Source of the DNA: a virus
Strand: one strand, 5' to 3'
Virus record (IMG/VR): IMGVR_UViG_3300017613_004222
Span: 1 to 23,644 of that record
Length of the DNA: 23,644 nt
Shown: positions 13,802 to 21,627 of the stretch, piece by piece
Layout: every line of letters begins with the position of its first letter
Numbering within the stretch: position 1 is the stretch's first letter
Position numbers and translations under genes: made by a program
The notes under the pieces: model-generated
What the model saw: the letters and a program-made list of their open reading frames with translations, nothing else
Database searches by the model: none
Told to the model about the DNA's origin: nothing

Positions 13802-14023
13802 ATGAGTGAGCAATGTGTTCAAGGGGCAACTAATGCGGAGAAAGTCAAGGGTCTAGAGGCTCGAATGAAGAAGGTGGAAGAAGCTATTACTGATATGAGG
13901 GACGGATTACTAAAACGCCCTTCTTGGTCGGTAACCATTGTCATAACAATATTATCATCCTTAACATTTGCGAGTTTAACGTTTTCTTTTACTATCATCA
14001 GAATAACATTTTTAAAATCATGA
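13802..14023 (+). CDS. Small one-helix membrane protein, XhlA/holin-like topology
   Basis: The 73-residue product starts behind AAGGAA. Residues about 12-38 form a charged, coiled-coil-like helix (EKVKGLEARMKKVEEAITDMRDGLLKR), followed by a single hydrophobic segment at 42-68 (WSVTIVITILSSLTFASLTFSFTII). Cytoplasmic coil plus C-terminal membrane helix is the layout of XhlA-type lysis-associated proteins and some phage membrane proteins. No endolysin lies next to it, so a lysis role is unproven. It follows the signal-peptide fibre and overlaps the next gene by 4 bases. Confidence 0.55.
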   Translation: MSEQCVQGATNAEKVKGLEARMKKVEEAITDMRDGLLKRPSWSVTIVITILSSLTFASLTFSFTIIRITFLKS

Positions 14024-14208
14024 AAAATATTAAGAAAGAAAATTTTGTGAAGAATTTTTTAAGGGTGGTGGAGAGTCGGCTTAATAAAGATTTGCCTCAA
14101 GAAGCCAGCGAGGGGGAGTTTATTATGCGGGCCTATGATCTTACGTCCGGTCAATTGCGACATGTGATAATTGAAAAATATTCCGTTATAAAGGGGGAAA
14201 AAGGATGA
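14020..14208 (+). CDS. Small phage protein, unknown function
   Basis: A 62-residue product, MKNIKKENFVKNFLRVVESRLNKD..., starts at an ATG overlapping the previous stop by 4 bases. The frame is open further upstream, but that part lies wholly inside the membrane-protein gene and is a shadow. The sequence suggests an N-terminal amphipathic helix and a short beta segment (FIMRAYDLTSGQLRHVIIEKYSV). It overlaps the joining-protein gene by 4 bases. No family is recognised. Confidence 0.6.
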   Translation: MKNIKKENFVKNFLRVVESRLNKDLPQEASEGEFIMRAYDLTSGQLRHVIIEKYSVIKGEKG

Positions 14209-14552
14209 GTTTTAAAGATATACTGGCCGATGACATGAAAAATGTCATTCTTAACACGAATGAGTTTGCAGAGGCAATTACTTATGTCCCCAAGGCAGGC
14301 GATGAGAAGACTATTAATGCCATAGTAGAGAGAGATTTATTAGCTCCTATTGGGTCCGGGGGAGCTGATACTCGCCATAAAATCATTGAAATATTAATAG
14401 CTAATGATGCAACCAAAGGGGTCACTTCAGTCAATTTAAACGGAGATTATGTCAAGGTGGCTGAGTATGTTGGGCATCCGGTTGAGAGGTACAGGATTAT
14501 CGAGATTGTGGAGGTCAATTCAGCATCGTGGGCCTTAAGATGTGTTAAGTAA
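14205..14552 (+). CDS. Head-tail joining protein, gpFII-like
   Basis: The 115-residue product, MSFKDILADDMKNVILNTNEFAEAITYVP..., has the opening typical of lambda gpFII-type joining proteins and the related Gifsy-2 family. The beta-rich remainder (INAIVERD, HKIIEILIANDA, GDYVKVAEYVGHPVERYRIIEIVE, SWALRCVK) fits a small barrel. It should form a ring on the head completion proteins where the tail docks. AAGGGGG seven bases upstream supports the start, and the position before the tail genes agrees. Confidence 0.7.
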   Translation: MSFKDILADDMKNVILNTNEFAEAITYVPKAGDEKTINAIVERDLLAPIGSGGADTRHKIIEILIANDATKGVTSVNLNGDYVKVAEYVGHPVERYRIIEIVEVNSASWALRCVK

Positions 14553-14561
14553 AGGAGAGAG

Positions 14562-15212
14562 ATGAGTTTTGCGCTAGAGATTGATCATGGTTTATTTGAT
14601 AGATTGGTTAAGCATTTCCCTCAAGAAACGCGAGAACAATTTGAAGATGATATTGATTATTTTAAGAATAAGTTTCACAAGGAATTAAATCTTCGAAGAT
14701 TAAAAGGTAGACCTGGGATACAGGGGTATCGTGGTGGCATTTTAAGGCAATTTAAAGCTATTAAGAATTTTAGATCTTCTTCGGCAGATGGAATGAGTAT
14801 AAAATTTTATACTTTTTCTCCTGTAGCTTATCAGCATGAGGTCGGGGGGACGATAAAAGGTGGATCAAGGGGGAAGCTTGCTATTCCTTTGTCATCTGCA
14901 AAAAAAAGTGCGACAGATATTTTCACAAAGAGGGGGCAGGTAAGAAAACGATATAAAACTGATCTTAAAAAAGTTAAAGGTCTTTTTAAAGTTAAAACAC
15001 GAAAATCTGGTGCAGAGATATTGTTCAGGCGTAAGAAATACACAAAAAAAGGTACAGCTAAAAGAACAGATGATATCCAAGCCCTTTTTGTTTTAAAGGA
15101 TTCAATCAAGCTGGACCAAAGGCTTAAATATTATGTATTATTCGAAGATTTATCCCCTATTTTTGTCGGTAGGATAAATCAAAGTTTAGATAAGATTTTA
15201 GTGAATTTGTAG
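14562..15212 (+). CDS. Tail completion protein (gpZ/HK97 gp10-like)
   Basis: The 216-residue, very basic product begins behind AAAGGAGAG. It contains the YQHEVGGTI segment (near 90-98) resembling the HEFG-type motif of the HK97 gp10 / minor tail Z group, and IKGGSRGKLAIPLSSAK just after. A lysine/arginine-rich middle (about 110-170) may contact DNA or neighbouring rings. Position between the FII-like and tail-terminator genes matches lambda gpZ. Function is inferred from order plus this motif. Confidence 0.65.
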   Translation: MSFALEIDHGLFDRLVKHFPQETREQFEDDIDYFKNKFHKELNLRRLKGRPGIQGYRGGILRQFKAIKNFRSSSADGMSIKFYTFSPVAYQHEVGGTIKGGSRGKLAIPLSSAKKSATDIFTKRGQVRKRYKTDLKKVKGLFKVKTRKSGAEILFRRKKYTKKGTAKRTDDIQALFVLKDSIKLDQRLKYYVLFEDLSPIFVGRINQSLDKILVNL

Positions 15213-15220
15213 AGGATTTG

Positions 15221-15706
15221 ATGGCTAATAAAACATACACAGTCTCAGTTAAAGAAAAAATTGTGCAAAATATTGAAGATGCACTCAAGTTGATCAGACG
15301 TGCTAATGGATATGAAAATAATGTTGAGGTTGTTGAGCGGTGGGAGCAGGCAGGGAATAGTTTAGCGATTGTCCCGGCCATACATATACATTCTGAGATT
15401 AAGCAGAGTACGGATATGCCGGGTTTGGTTACGCAATGTATTGTTACAGTGACTATTGATGCCTGGGTGTGCCATGACAAGACTAAGTTTGCCAAGTCAT
15501 CAGATGCCTATTTGGATACAGTTGAAAGCGACATCATTAAAGCTGTGATGACGGATTATCAGCGCTCAGGATATGCCGAGAAAACCGAGATGTCGGCTCC
15601 TGTGCAGATATTTCACGAAACCCGAGGGGAAGCCACTTGCGGGGTGATATGTAAATTTGATGTTCACTACAAGCATCTAACAGGAGATCCACGAACACAA
15701 TTTTAA
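15221..15706 (+). CDS. Tail terminator-like protein (gpU position)
   Basis: The 161-residue product starts at the ATG at 15221 (AGAGGA upstream); a TTG one codon earlier is in frame. It alternates helices and strands as tail terminators do: an opening helix (KEKIVQNIEDALKLIRRANGY), a central strand set (LVTQCIVTVTIDAWVCHD), then a helix with LDTVESDIIKAVMTDYQRSG and final strands (EATCGVICKFDVHYKH). In this family the ring caps the tail tube and joins it to the head. It directly precedes the tail tube gene, as gpU precedes gpV. Confidence 0.7.
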   Translation: MANKTYTVSVKEKIVQNIEDALKLIRRANGYENNVEVVERWEQAGNSLAIVPAIHIHSEIKQSTDMPGLVTQCIVTVTIDAWVCHDKTKFAKSSDAYLDTVESDIIKAVMTDYQRSGYAEKTEMSAPVQIFHETRGEATCGVICKFDVHYKHLTGDPRTQF

Positions 15707-15727
15707 ATTATTGGGGAGGATATAAAG

Positions 15728-16672
15728 ATGGGCGAAAAACGTTATGAAAGGCAATGTATATTGGTCAAAGAAGAGTCAAGTCGAGGAGTGGATTCTTCGC
15801 CAACAGGGGCATTAAACTCAATCCCCTATATTGAGCCAATAAGTCCGGAATATGATGTGCAGGATATTGAAAGAAATAATCCGCTCAATTCCTTAAGTCC
15901 TATTAATGGGTTGGTTGGAAAGAAATCCATTAAATTGGGATTCAAGAGTGCCTTTTATGGATCGGGTTCTTTGGGTGTGGCTCCTCGGATAGGTGATGTC
16001 CTTGAGATGTGCGGTTTTGGGGAGACTGTCAATGCATCGACAAATGTTATTTATGCGCCTATCTCCTCAAATTTTAAGACAGCGACAGTAAAGCAGTATT
16101 TAGATGGTCTTCTGCATGTTGCCTTGGGGGCGGTTGGAAATTTAAAGGTTTCAGGCAAAGTAGGTGAGCCAATTTATTTTGAGACTAATCTGCAAGGGTT
16201 GTATCAGGATGATGCTGATTCTGCAATTGTCACTCCTGCCTATGGATCCAATTTTAATACACCACCACAATTTTTAGGCGTAACGTTTTCGTTTGATTCA
16301 GTTACGACTTTCATCTTGCGTGAATTTAATATTGATATGGGACAAGAGATTATTCCACGAGAGAGTGCTGCAGAAGAGCATGGGTTTGCGAATTTTATGT
16401 TAGGCAAAAGGAAGCCGACGGGAAACATCATTATTGAGCTCGAATCCAAGGCAACCTATGATTTTATGGCCAAGATGGAGGCGGGAACAAAGTTATCTGC
16501 CTCTATTCAAACAGCCATCAATAGTGGAAATGAATTAAAAATTGATATTAATTTTACTATTGGTGTACCCAAAATTGAGAATGCAGGGGGATTAGCAATT
16601 CTGAATATTCCAATCAAACTCTGCAGATCCACAGATGCCGGGGATGATGAGATAACTTTTACAGTAACGTAA
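15728..16672 (+). CDS. Major tail tube protein
   Basis: The 314-residue product has a strong GGGGAGGA site seven bases before its ATG, suitable for an abundant protein. The sequence is beta-rich with a typical tube-protein opening (ECILVKEESSRGVDSSPTGALNSIPY-like arrangement, then a long block of IKLGFKSAFYGSG) and LHVALGAVGNLKVSGKVGEPIYFETNLQGLYQ in the middle, a phrase common in siphovirus tube proteins. The C-terminal half has TFILREFNIDMGQEI and GNIIIELESKATYDF. Hexamers should stack around the tape measure. Position between terminator and chaperones supports it. Confidence 0.82.
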   Translation: MGEKRYERQCILVKEESSRGVDSSPTGALNSIPYIEPISPEYDVQDIERNNPLNSLSPINGLVGKKSIKLGFKSAFYGSGSLGVAPRIGDVLEMCGFGETVNASTNVIYAPISSNFKTATVKQYLDGLLHVALGAVGNLKVSGKVGEPIYFETNLQGLYQDDADSAIVTPAYGSNFNTPPQFLGVTFSFDSVTTFILREFNIDMGQEIIPRESAAEEHGFANFMLGKRKPTGNIIIELESKATYDFMAKMEAGTKLSASIQTAINSGNELKIDINFTIGVPKIENAGGLAILNIPIKLCRSTDAGDDEITFTVT

Positions 16673-16710
16673 TTAATTGATTTAAATTCATAATGGAGGA
16701 GGTGAAAAAT

Positions 16711-17091
16711 ATGGCTGTAATAATTGATATTCATCAAACGAAAGAATATGTGTTGAAATCTGAACGGGATAAGGAAAATCCTACCATTTTTGTTATAGGT
16801 GTTCTTGACGGCACAACAAATGCCCGGATTCAGGATTGTTCAACAAAATATAAGATGGGGCTTGATGCTGATCCAGGTGCTGAGGCTGAGATGGTTTTTA
16901 ATCTTAATCAGGCACGTGTTCTCTATGCAAAAGCAGGCATTAAAGGTATTAAAAATTTGGTTGATTCTAAGGGTCATTCTGTTGAATTTGAGATCAGCGT
17001 AATTGAAAAATTACCTTCAAGTATTTTGTATGAGGTTGGTGATGAAATAAAGAAGTTTAACAATTTCTCTGAGGACGAAAGAAAAAACTAA
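16711..17091 (+). CDS. Tail assembly chaperone, gpG-like
   Basis: The 126-residue product starts at an ATG behind GGAGGAGGTG; an earlier in-frame ATG at 16693 lies against that site and is rejected. The protein is acidic and mixed helix/strand (IHQTKEYVLKSERD, GAEAEMVFNLNQARVLYAKAGIKGIKNL, VIEKLPSSILYEVGDEIKKFNNFSEDE). It sits between tube and tape measure, where lambda gpG coats the tape measure during tail assembly. Its last codons contain the slippery heptamer that lets some ribosomes continue into the next frame, making a longer fusion. The context makes the call strong although the sequence alone is not diagnostic. Confidence 0.82.
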   Translation: MAVIIDIHQTKEYVLKSERDKENPTIFVIGVLDGTTNARIQDCSTKYKMGLDADPGAEAEMVFNLNQARVLYAKAGIKGIKNLVDSKGHSVEFEISVIEKLPSSILYEVGDEIKKFNNFSEDERKN

Positions 17092-17131
17092 TCATGGCAG
17101 TTGAGGTTGGGAGGTTAAATCTTGACTGCCA
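17082..17131 (+). promoter_or_regulatory. Programmed -1 frameshift signal joining G- and T-like frames
   Basis: The heptamer A AAA AAC (17082-17088) lies in the correct phase over the last codons of the gpG-like gene (AGA AAA AAC TAA). After a 6-base spacer comes a 14-bp stem, 17095-17108 with 17118-17131, having three G-U pairs, a fully Watson-Crick 7-bp base (TGGCAGT with ACTGCCA) and a 9-base loop. A -1 slip leads straight through CTA ATC into the next frame, which is open for 96 more codons. Heptamer, phase, spacer, stem and open frame all agree with the G/GT mechanism of lambda. Confidence 0.9.
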
Positions 17132-17384
17132 GAAGTGTTCAGACCAGCAGAAGGTTTTGAGGGGTTGTGAGAAAGATTTTTCCGGGACATGGCTGGGTGT
17201 CTTTGATGGATTAACTCGATGTCCGAAGAGGATTGTGAAAGCAGATAATTATCAATACATAGGCGCCTACAATAAATATATGAAGGGCATTTTAATGAAT
17301 AAAGGCAACTGGTTTGATCAGCCTGCAAAATTAAATGAAGCCTTTGATGTTATTGAGTTTCAAATTGCGAAAGAAGATAAGTAA
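17094..17384 (+). CDS. Tail assembly chaperone extension, gpT-like
   Basis: This 96-residue frame is expected to be made mainly as the C-terminal part of a G-T fusion of about 224 residues, through the frameshift at 17082-17088. Its ATG at 17094 has no ribosome binding site and is buried in the frameshift spacer and stem, so independent translation is doubtful. It has cysteines C12, C15, C25 and C43 (numbered from this ATG) and ends with LNEAFDVIEFQIAKEDK. In lambda the T part binds the tape measure and recruits the tube protein. The tape measure starts one base after its stop. Confidence 0.82.
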   Translation: MAVEVGRLNLDCQKCSDQQKVLRGCEKDFSGTWLGVFDGLTRCPKRIVKADNYQYIGAYNKYMKGILMNKGNWFDQPAKLNEAFDVIEFQIAKEDK

Positions 17385-19289
17385 ATGGGATTAACGAATA
17401 AAGAACTTAGTATTAAGATGACCATGCGTGATATGGCCACAAAAGAGCTGACACGCGCACAAGGTCGTATAAAGAAGTTTTCTCGAAAAGCTAAACAGGG
17501 CTTTGTCAGCCTGGCAGCAAAAGTGTATTTGGCTGAGAAGGCGTTTCATGCCTTAAGTGCGGCCGTTAGTAAAACAGCCATTCCTTTAATACAGGTAGGG
17601 TCAAAAGTCGAAGATCTTAAAATTCGACTTAATGTTTTATTTAAAAGTACAGAGAAGGGCAACCAGGTTTTTAAGGATATGTCCACGTTGGCAGGCAATG
17701 TTCCTAAGACATATGATGAAATCATGGAATCGGCCACAAATTTAGCCGGTGTGGTTAAGGGCGGAACAGATGAGATAAATAAGTTAATGCCGATGATCGT
17801 AGATATTTCCTCTGCGACAGGATTGTCTGTTGAAGAAACAACATCACAGATGATAAGAATGTATAGTTCCGGCATAGCTTCTGCGGATATGTTTAGGGAA
17901 AGAGGTATTAGTGCAGCATTAGGGTTTAAGTCGGGGATTTCGTACACAAATCAAGAGACAATGGATATTCTTTACAAGCAATGGGAAGAAGGATTTGGAA
18001 AGTATGTTGGGGCCTCAGAACAATTAGCTACGACTTTTACCGGAATGTCATCGATGATGCAGGATGCATGGTTTCAATTCAAGCAAGGCATAGGTGAGCC
18101 GATGTTTGAAAGCATTAAAGTAGATATGCAGGCTGTATTGAAATTGATCGAGGCCAGTAAAAAAGAAGGCGGCGAGTATAGCGGAGTTATTAAAGATATG
18201 GGAGAGTCGTTTCAGGAGGCTTACGATTCTGCAAAAAATTTATTTGCTGTTGCTTTGATTGGCGGAGGTCAGGTAATCGATATTTTTAATGAAATTGTAT
18301 TTGCTTCTAAAGGTGCACAGGCTGCATGGGTTGGTATGATATCGGGAATCATGAGTGGAGCATCTTGGCTTGGTAATATTCCAGGAATCGGTTCTAGAAT
18401 AGTTGATAAAGAAGCTCTTGAAGCAGGGGTAGATGCAGCTATTGAGGGTCTTCATAGACTAAACACAGAAATTAAAGAGGCACGAGAAAGGGCGGATGTT
18501 GATTATTCAGAGAATATTGAGCAGAGAATCCAGGCGTTTAAAGAGTCCTTAGATCAGGAAAAAGAAGCTTTAATTGAGCATCAAGAGGACTTAGGGCGAA
18601 TAGTTATTGAGGGGGATAAGCAGATAGCTCAGAGGGAAAAAATCATTGAGTTGACTGATTTGCAGAAAGAAAAATATAAGGAGTTGGGTGCGGTTAATAA
18701 GCAGATTGAGAAAGCTTTCAGCCGTAATTTAGCCGGTATGATGACCGGCGCCAAGACAGCCAAAGAAGCTTTTCAGGGCTTAGGAGATGTTTTAGTTAAT
18801 ATGATTGCCAATTATCTGGCTGAGTGGATTATTGCCAAAACAGTAGGCCAGGCGCTTGAGAAAACAGCGGTGGCTTTAGCTGTCACAGATGCAGTCATTT
18901 TAGCTGAGGCTTGGAAGCCTGCAGCCGTCTTTGCGGCAGTTGCTACAGCAGGAGGAGCCGCTGTAGCGGGTGCTGCAGGGTTGACGGCAGCCTATATGTC
19001 AGCAACCGGATTAAGTGCTGTTTCAAAAATTCCGGGGTTAGCTGAAGGGGGAATTGTGCCAGCAACACCAGGAGGACGCATTATTAGAGTTGCGGAGGGG
19101 GGAGAAGATGAGGCAATAGTTCCTCTTGGAAAAGGGGGAAATAGGGTAAGTGAATATATGGGTGAAAGTGCTGTGATCATTGAAGAAATAAATATCTATG
19201 GAAATGTGGATGAGGGTAATGCAAGAGACTTAGCTGAGGAAATTGGGGAGGTTGTGCGACGTGAGCGAGGATATATTAGGAGTTTATAA
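17385..19289 (+). CDS. Tail tape measure protein
   Basis: The 634-residue protein begins with the standard KELSIKMTMRDMATKELTRAQGRIKKFSRKAKQGF coil-forming opening. Then comes the SKVEDLKIRLNVLF ... PKTYDEIMESATNLAGV ... ATGLSVEETTSQMIRMYSSG region characteristic of tape measures. A coiled coil follows at about 355-445, a strongly hydrophobic alanine-rich block at about 500-550, and the usual ending GLAEGGIVPATPGG...GEDEAIVPLGKGG (about 552-590). It fixes tail length and may enter the host membrane during DNA injection. At roughly 0.15 nm per residue the tail would be near 95 nm. The start abuts the upstream stop. Confidence 0.95.
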   Translation: MGLTNKELSIKMTMRDMATKELTRAQGRIKKFSRKAKQGFVSLAAKVYLAEKAFHALSAAVSKTAIPLIQVGSKVEDLKIRLNVLFKSTEKGNQVFKDMSTLAGNVPKTYDEIMESATNLAGVVKGGTDEINKLMPMIVDISSATGLSVEETTSQMIRMYSSGIASADMFRERGISAALGFKSGISYTNQETMDILYKQWEEGFGKYVGASEQLATTFTGMSSMMQDAWFQFKQGIGEPMFESIKVDMQAVLKLIEASKKEGGEYSGVIKDMGESFQEAYDSAKNLFAVALIGGGQVIDIFNEIVFASKGAQAAWVGMISGIMSGASWLGNIPGIGSRIVDKEALEAGVDAAIEGLHRLNTEIKEARERADVDYSENIEQRIQAFKESLDQEKEALIEHQEDLGRIVIEGDKQIAQREKIIELTDLQKEKYKELGAVNKQIEKAFSRNLAGMMTGAKTAKEAFQGLGDVLVNMIANYLAEWIIAKTVGQALEKTAVALAVTDAVILAEAWKPAAVFAAVATAGGAAVAGAAGLTAAYMSATGLSAVSKIPGLAEGGIVPATPGGRIIRVAEGGEDEAIVPLGKGGNRVSEYMGESAVIIEEINIYGNVDEGNARDLAEEIGEVVRRERGYIRSL

Positions 19290-19291
19290 TT

Positions 19292-20494
19292 ATGGGAAAG
19301 GCATTTAAAATTAGTCCGATCAATTTGCTCGCAGACTGGGGGTATGTTGAGGATTGGTCAGAGGGAGATAGTTCGGCACCTACTGGATGGTTGATGGCCG
19401 GGACTGCAGGGAGCGTGTCTAAGGAAAGTACGGAGAAAAAGTTTGGTAACTATGCAATGAAAATTATTTCGGGAAGTTCTGCAAGCTATAAAGCAGAAAA
19501 TTCCTATTCTAATTATACAGCACTTGCCGGACGGACGATCACATTTGGGATGTATGTAAAATGCTCATCGGCAAATAAGGCACGATTATATATTTATGAT
19601 GGCATGGCAACGGTTAATTCTTCTTATCATAGCGGTGGGGGAGATTGGGAGTTTCTTGAGGTTGAAATTCAGGTAGATGAAAGTAATACAGAATTAACAT
19701 TTGGTTGTGAGGTCCAGAGTTCATTGATTGCAGCATATTTTGATTGTGCGATTTGCTGTGAAGGCGAAGACTTGTTTTTTGAACTGGACAGTAGCGATGT
19801 AGATGTTCAGGATTGGTCGCCTAAGCCGAAGCTGGAGCGTACGATTTTTAAAATACCAAGCCGTCCAGGTGTGCTGATGCCGGATGTCAAATATGGTCGA
19901 AAAGATATCAAAATTAAAATGGCAGTTGTCGGGAGTGACTACTCAGCGTGCCGCACGATGTATGATTCCGTTAATAAAGCGGTTGTTGGGGGAGAAAAAG
20001 AGTTGTATCTATTTGATGATCGCATACAAAATGCAAGGCTGATCAATATATCCAAGCTTCAATATAAGGCATCCCTGCTAATAGGGATTTTTACTCTGAG
20101 CTTTATTGCCGAAGATCCTTTTAATAGATATATCTGCAAGACCAGAAAGAAACAAACCATATCCTCAAGCCCGGCATCATTTAACCTCTCCTGTTTAGGC
20201 AATGTGGAAGTATTTCCTGTAATCAGCTTTCAGGCAAATGGTGCGGACATGACGAATTGCACACTCAAGAATTTAACCACAGGCCAGAGTATGAATTTTA
20301 CCGGCACGGTTCTCGATGGAAATATTTTGGAAATCGATTGTGCCAACAGAACTGTAAAAAATAACGGAGTCAACAGTACTTCTAATTTTACGGCCGCAGG
20401 GCATTTTATCAAGTTTATTTCGGGTACAAATTATTTGAAATTCACAGGGGATAACTGCATTATTAAGATCGATTGGTATAACAAATGGATTTAA
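19292..20494 (+). CDS. Distal tail protein (Dit) with a carbohydrate-binding-like domain
   Basis: The 400-residue product has three parts. Residues about 10-160 (NLLADWGYVEDWSEGDSSAPTGW, FGNYAMKIISGSSASYKAEN, TITFGMYVKCSS, EFLEVEIQVDESNTELTFGCEV) follow the jelly-roll pattern of CBM4/9-type carbohydrate-binding modules. About 170-285 match a Dit/tail-family core (FKIPSRPGVLMPDVKYGRKDIKIKM, GGEKELYLFDDRIQNARL, FTLSFIAEDPFNRY). The final part is a beta domain (NVEVFPVISFQANG...FIKFISGTNYLKF). Dit forms the hexamer at the end of the tail tube; the extra domain would let it touch cell-surface sugars. AGGAG lies about 9 bases before the ATG. Confidence 0.82.
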   Translation: MGKAFKISPINLLADWGYVEDWSEGDSSAPTGWLMAGTAGSVSKESTEKKFGNYAMKIISGSSASYKAENSYSNYTALAGRTITFGMYVKCSSANKARLYIYDGMATVNSSYHSGGGDWEFLEVEIQVDESNTELTFGCEVQSSLIAAYFDCAICCEGEDLFFELDSSDVDVQDWSPKPKLERTIFKIPSRPGVLMPDVKYGRKDIKIKMAVVGSDYSACRTMYDSVNKAVVGGEKELYLFDDRIQNARLINISKLQYKASLLIGIFTLSFIAEDPFNRYICKTRKKQTISSSPASFNLSCLGNVEVFPVISFQANGADMTNCTLKNLTTGQSMNFTGTVLDGNILEIDCANRTVKNNGVNSTSNFTAAGHFIKFISGTNYLKFTGDNCIIKIDWYNKWI

Positions 20495-21609
20495 AATATC
20501 GAGTTTTAATTAGTGACCGAGCGTTTAAAGCGATTGCTTACATTGAGAATGGCATTTCGAGCTTAAGTTTTGAGCATTCTGCAACCGGTGGATGTGGGTC
20601 TTTTAGATTCTCACTCCCCAAACAATATGAAAATTCACGATTTTTACTTGGTGGATACAATATCAAAATATACATACTTAATGAAAGTTCGGGTGATTTT
20701 GAGTTGAAGTATCAAGGATATATTCAAAGGGTAAAACGATCCTTTTCCGGAATAAAGGATACCTTTTCAGTCAATGGCCTGGGGTATATTGGCAAGCTCT
20801 CTAAGATAAATATTAACAGCACATTCACAAGCCAGGAAGCAAGCCAGTCGGTTAAAGATATTTTAGACAATGACGTTGTCCCCAATACAGACATAAGTTA
20901 TTCGGAAGGGGATATTGACAATACTGGATTTACACCAGATACAATTAAATTTAATTATGAGTCATCTGATTCCGCCATTCAAAAAATTGCCGATATCGTT
21001 GGTTCCAGAGAGTGGGGAGTGGATAAAAATCGTAAATTATATTTTAAGGCAAGAAATACAACCATTAAAAAAGAGTTTGTCTTAGGTAAAAATATTACGG
21101 ACTTTGAACTTGAACATGATTATGAGACGATTATCAATCGTGTAATTATTCAGGGTGGTACACTCGCAGATGATTCAACCTATATTAAAATTTATGATGA
21201 AGTCAAAAGTCAGTACAAATATGGCCGAAAAGATAAATTGATTCAAAATTCCTCAATCACAACAGACACCGTTGCCGCGCAGTTTAAAGACTCTGTGTTT
21301 GCCAATAAAAAATATGGAACAAGAAAGTCGAGTTGTAGACTATGTAATTTTTATGAGTTTCTTGAGGATGCCATTCCGTTACCAATTTTTGTTTATCGAG
21401 AGGTAGGGGAAACATTCGGAACGAGAAAATTTGGTAGCGGTCGGTATAATGGTTTGCTCAAACAGAGGATTAAAAGGATCAAATATAATATTAATAACAA
21501 AGGGGCATTCACAGTTGCATTAGACCTTGATGATATCGCACCTGCAATTACAGAAGACCTTTCAAAATTAGAATATCAATTAGAACAGCAAAGGTCGGCA
21601 AGTATATAG
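20485..21609 (+). CDS. Tail hub protein, Tal/gp27-like
   Basis: The 374-residue product overlaps Dit by 10 bases. It has the pattern of phage hub proteins: an opening sandwich (KYRVLISDRAFKAIAYIENGISSLSFEHS, GGCGSFRFSLPKQYENSRFLLGGYNIKIYI, GDFELKYQGYIQRVKRS), a helix-strand domain (SQSVKDILDNDVVPNTDISYSEGDI, SAIQKIADIVGSREWGVDKNRKLYF) and a final strand set (RIKRIKYNINNKGAFTVALDLDDI). A short coil ends it (LSKLEYQLEQQR). It should close the tail tube below Dit and carry the fibre. No peptidase domain is seen, so this is the short form of Tal. Confidence 0.78.
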   Translation: MDLKYRVLISDRAFKAIAYIENGISSLSFEHSATGGCGSFRFSLPKQYENSRFLLGGYNIKIYILNESSGDFELKYQGYIQRVKRSFSGIKDTFSVNGLGYIGKLSKININSTFTSQEASQSVKDILDNDVVPNTDISYSEGDIDNTGFTPDTIKFNYESSDSAIQKIADIVGSREWGVDKNRKLYFKARNTTIKKEFVLGKNITDFELEHDYETIINRVIIQGGTLADDSTYIKIYDEVKSQYKYGRKDKLIQNSSITTDTVAAQFKDSVFANKKYGTRKSSCRLCNFYEFLEDAIPLPIFVYREVGETFGTRKFGSGRYNGLLKQRIKRIKYNINNKGAFTVALDLDDIAPAITEDLSKLEYQLEQQRSASI

Positions 21610-21627
21610 AAGAAGGAGATTAAATTT

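Noticed and set aside
13924-14019. Longer start for the 62-residue protein
   Set aside because: The extra codons lie fully inside the membrane-protein gene; ATG at 14020 overlaps its stop by 4 bases, as elsewhere in this operon.
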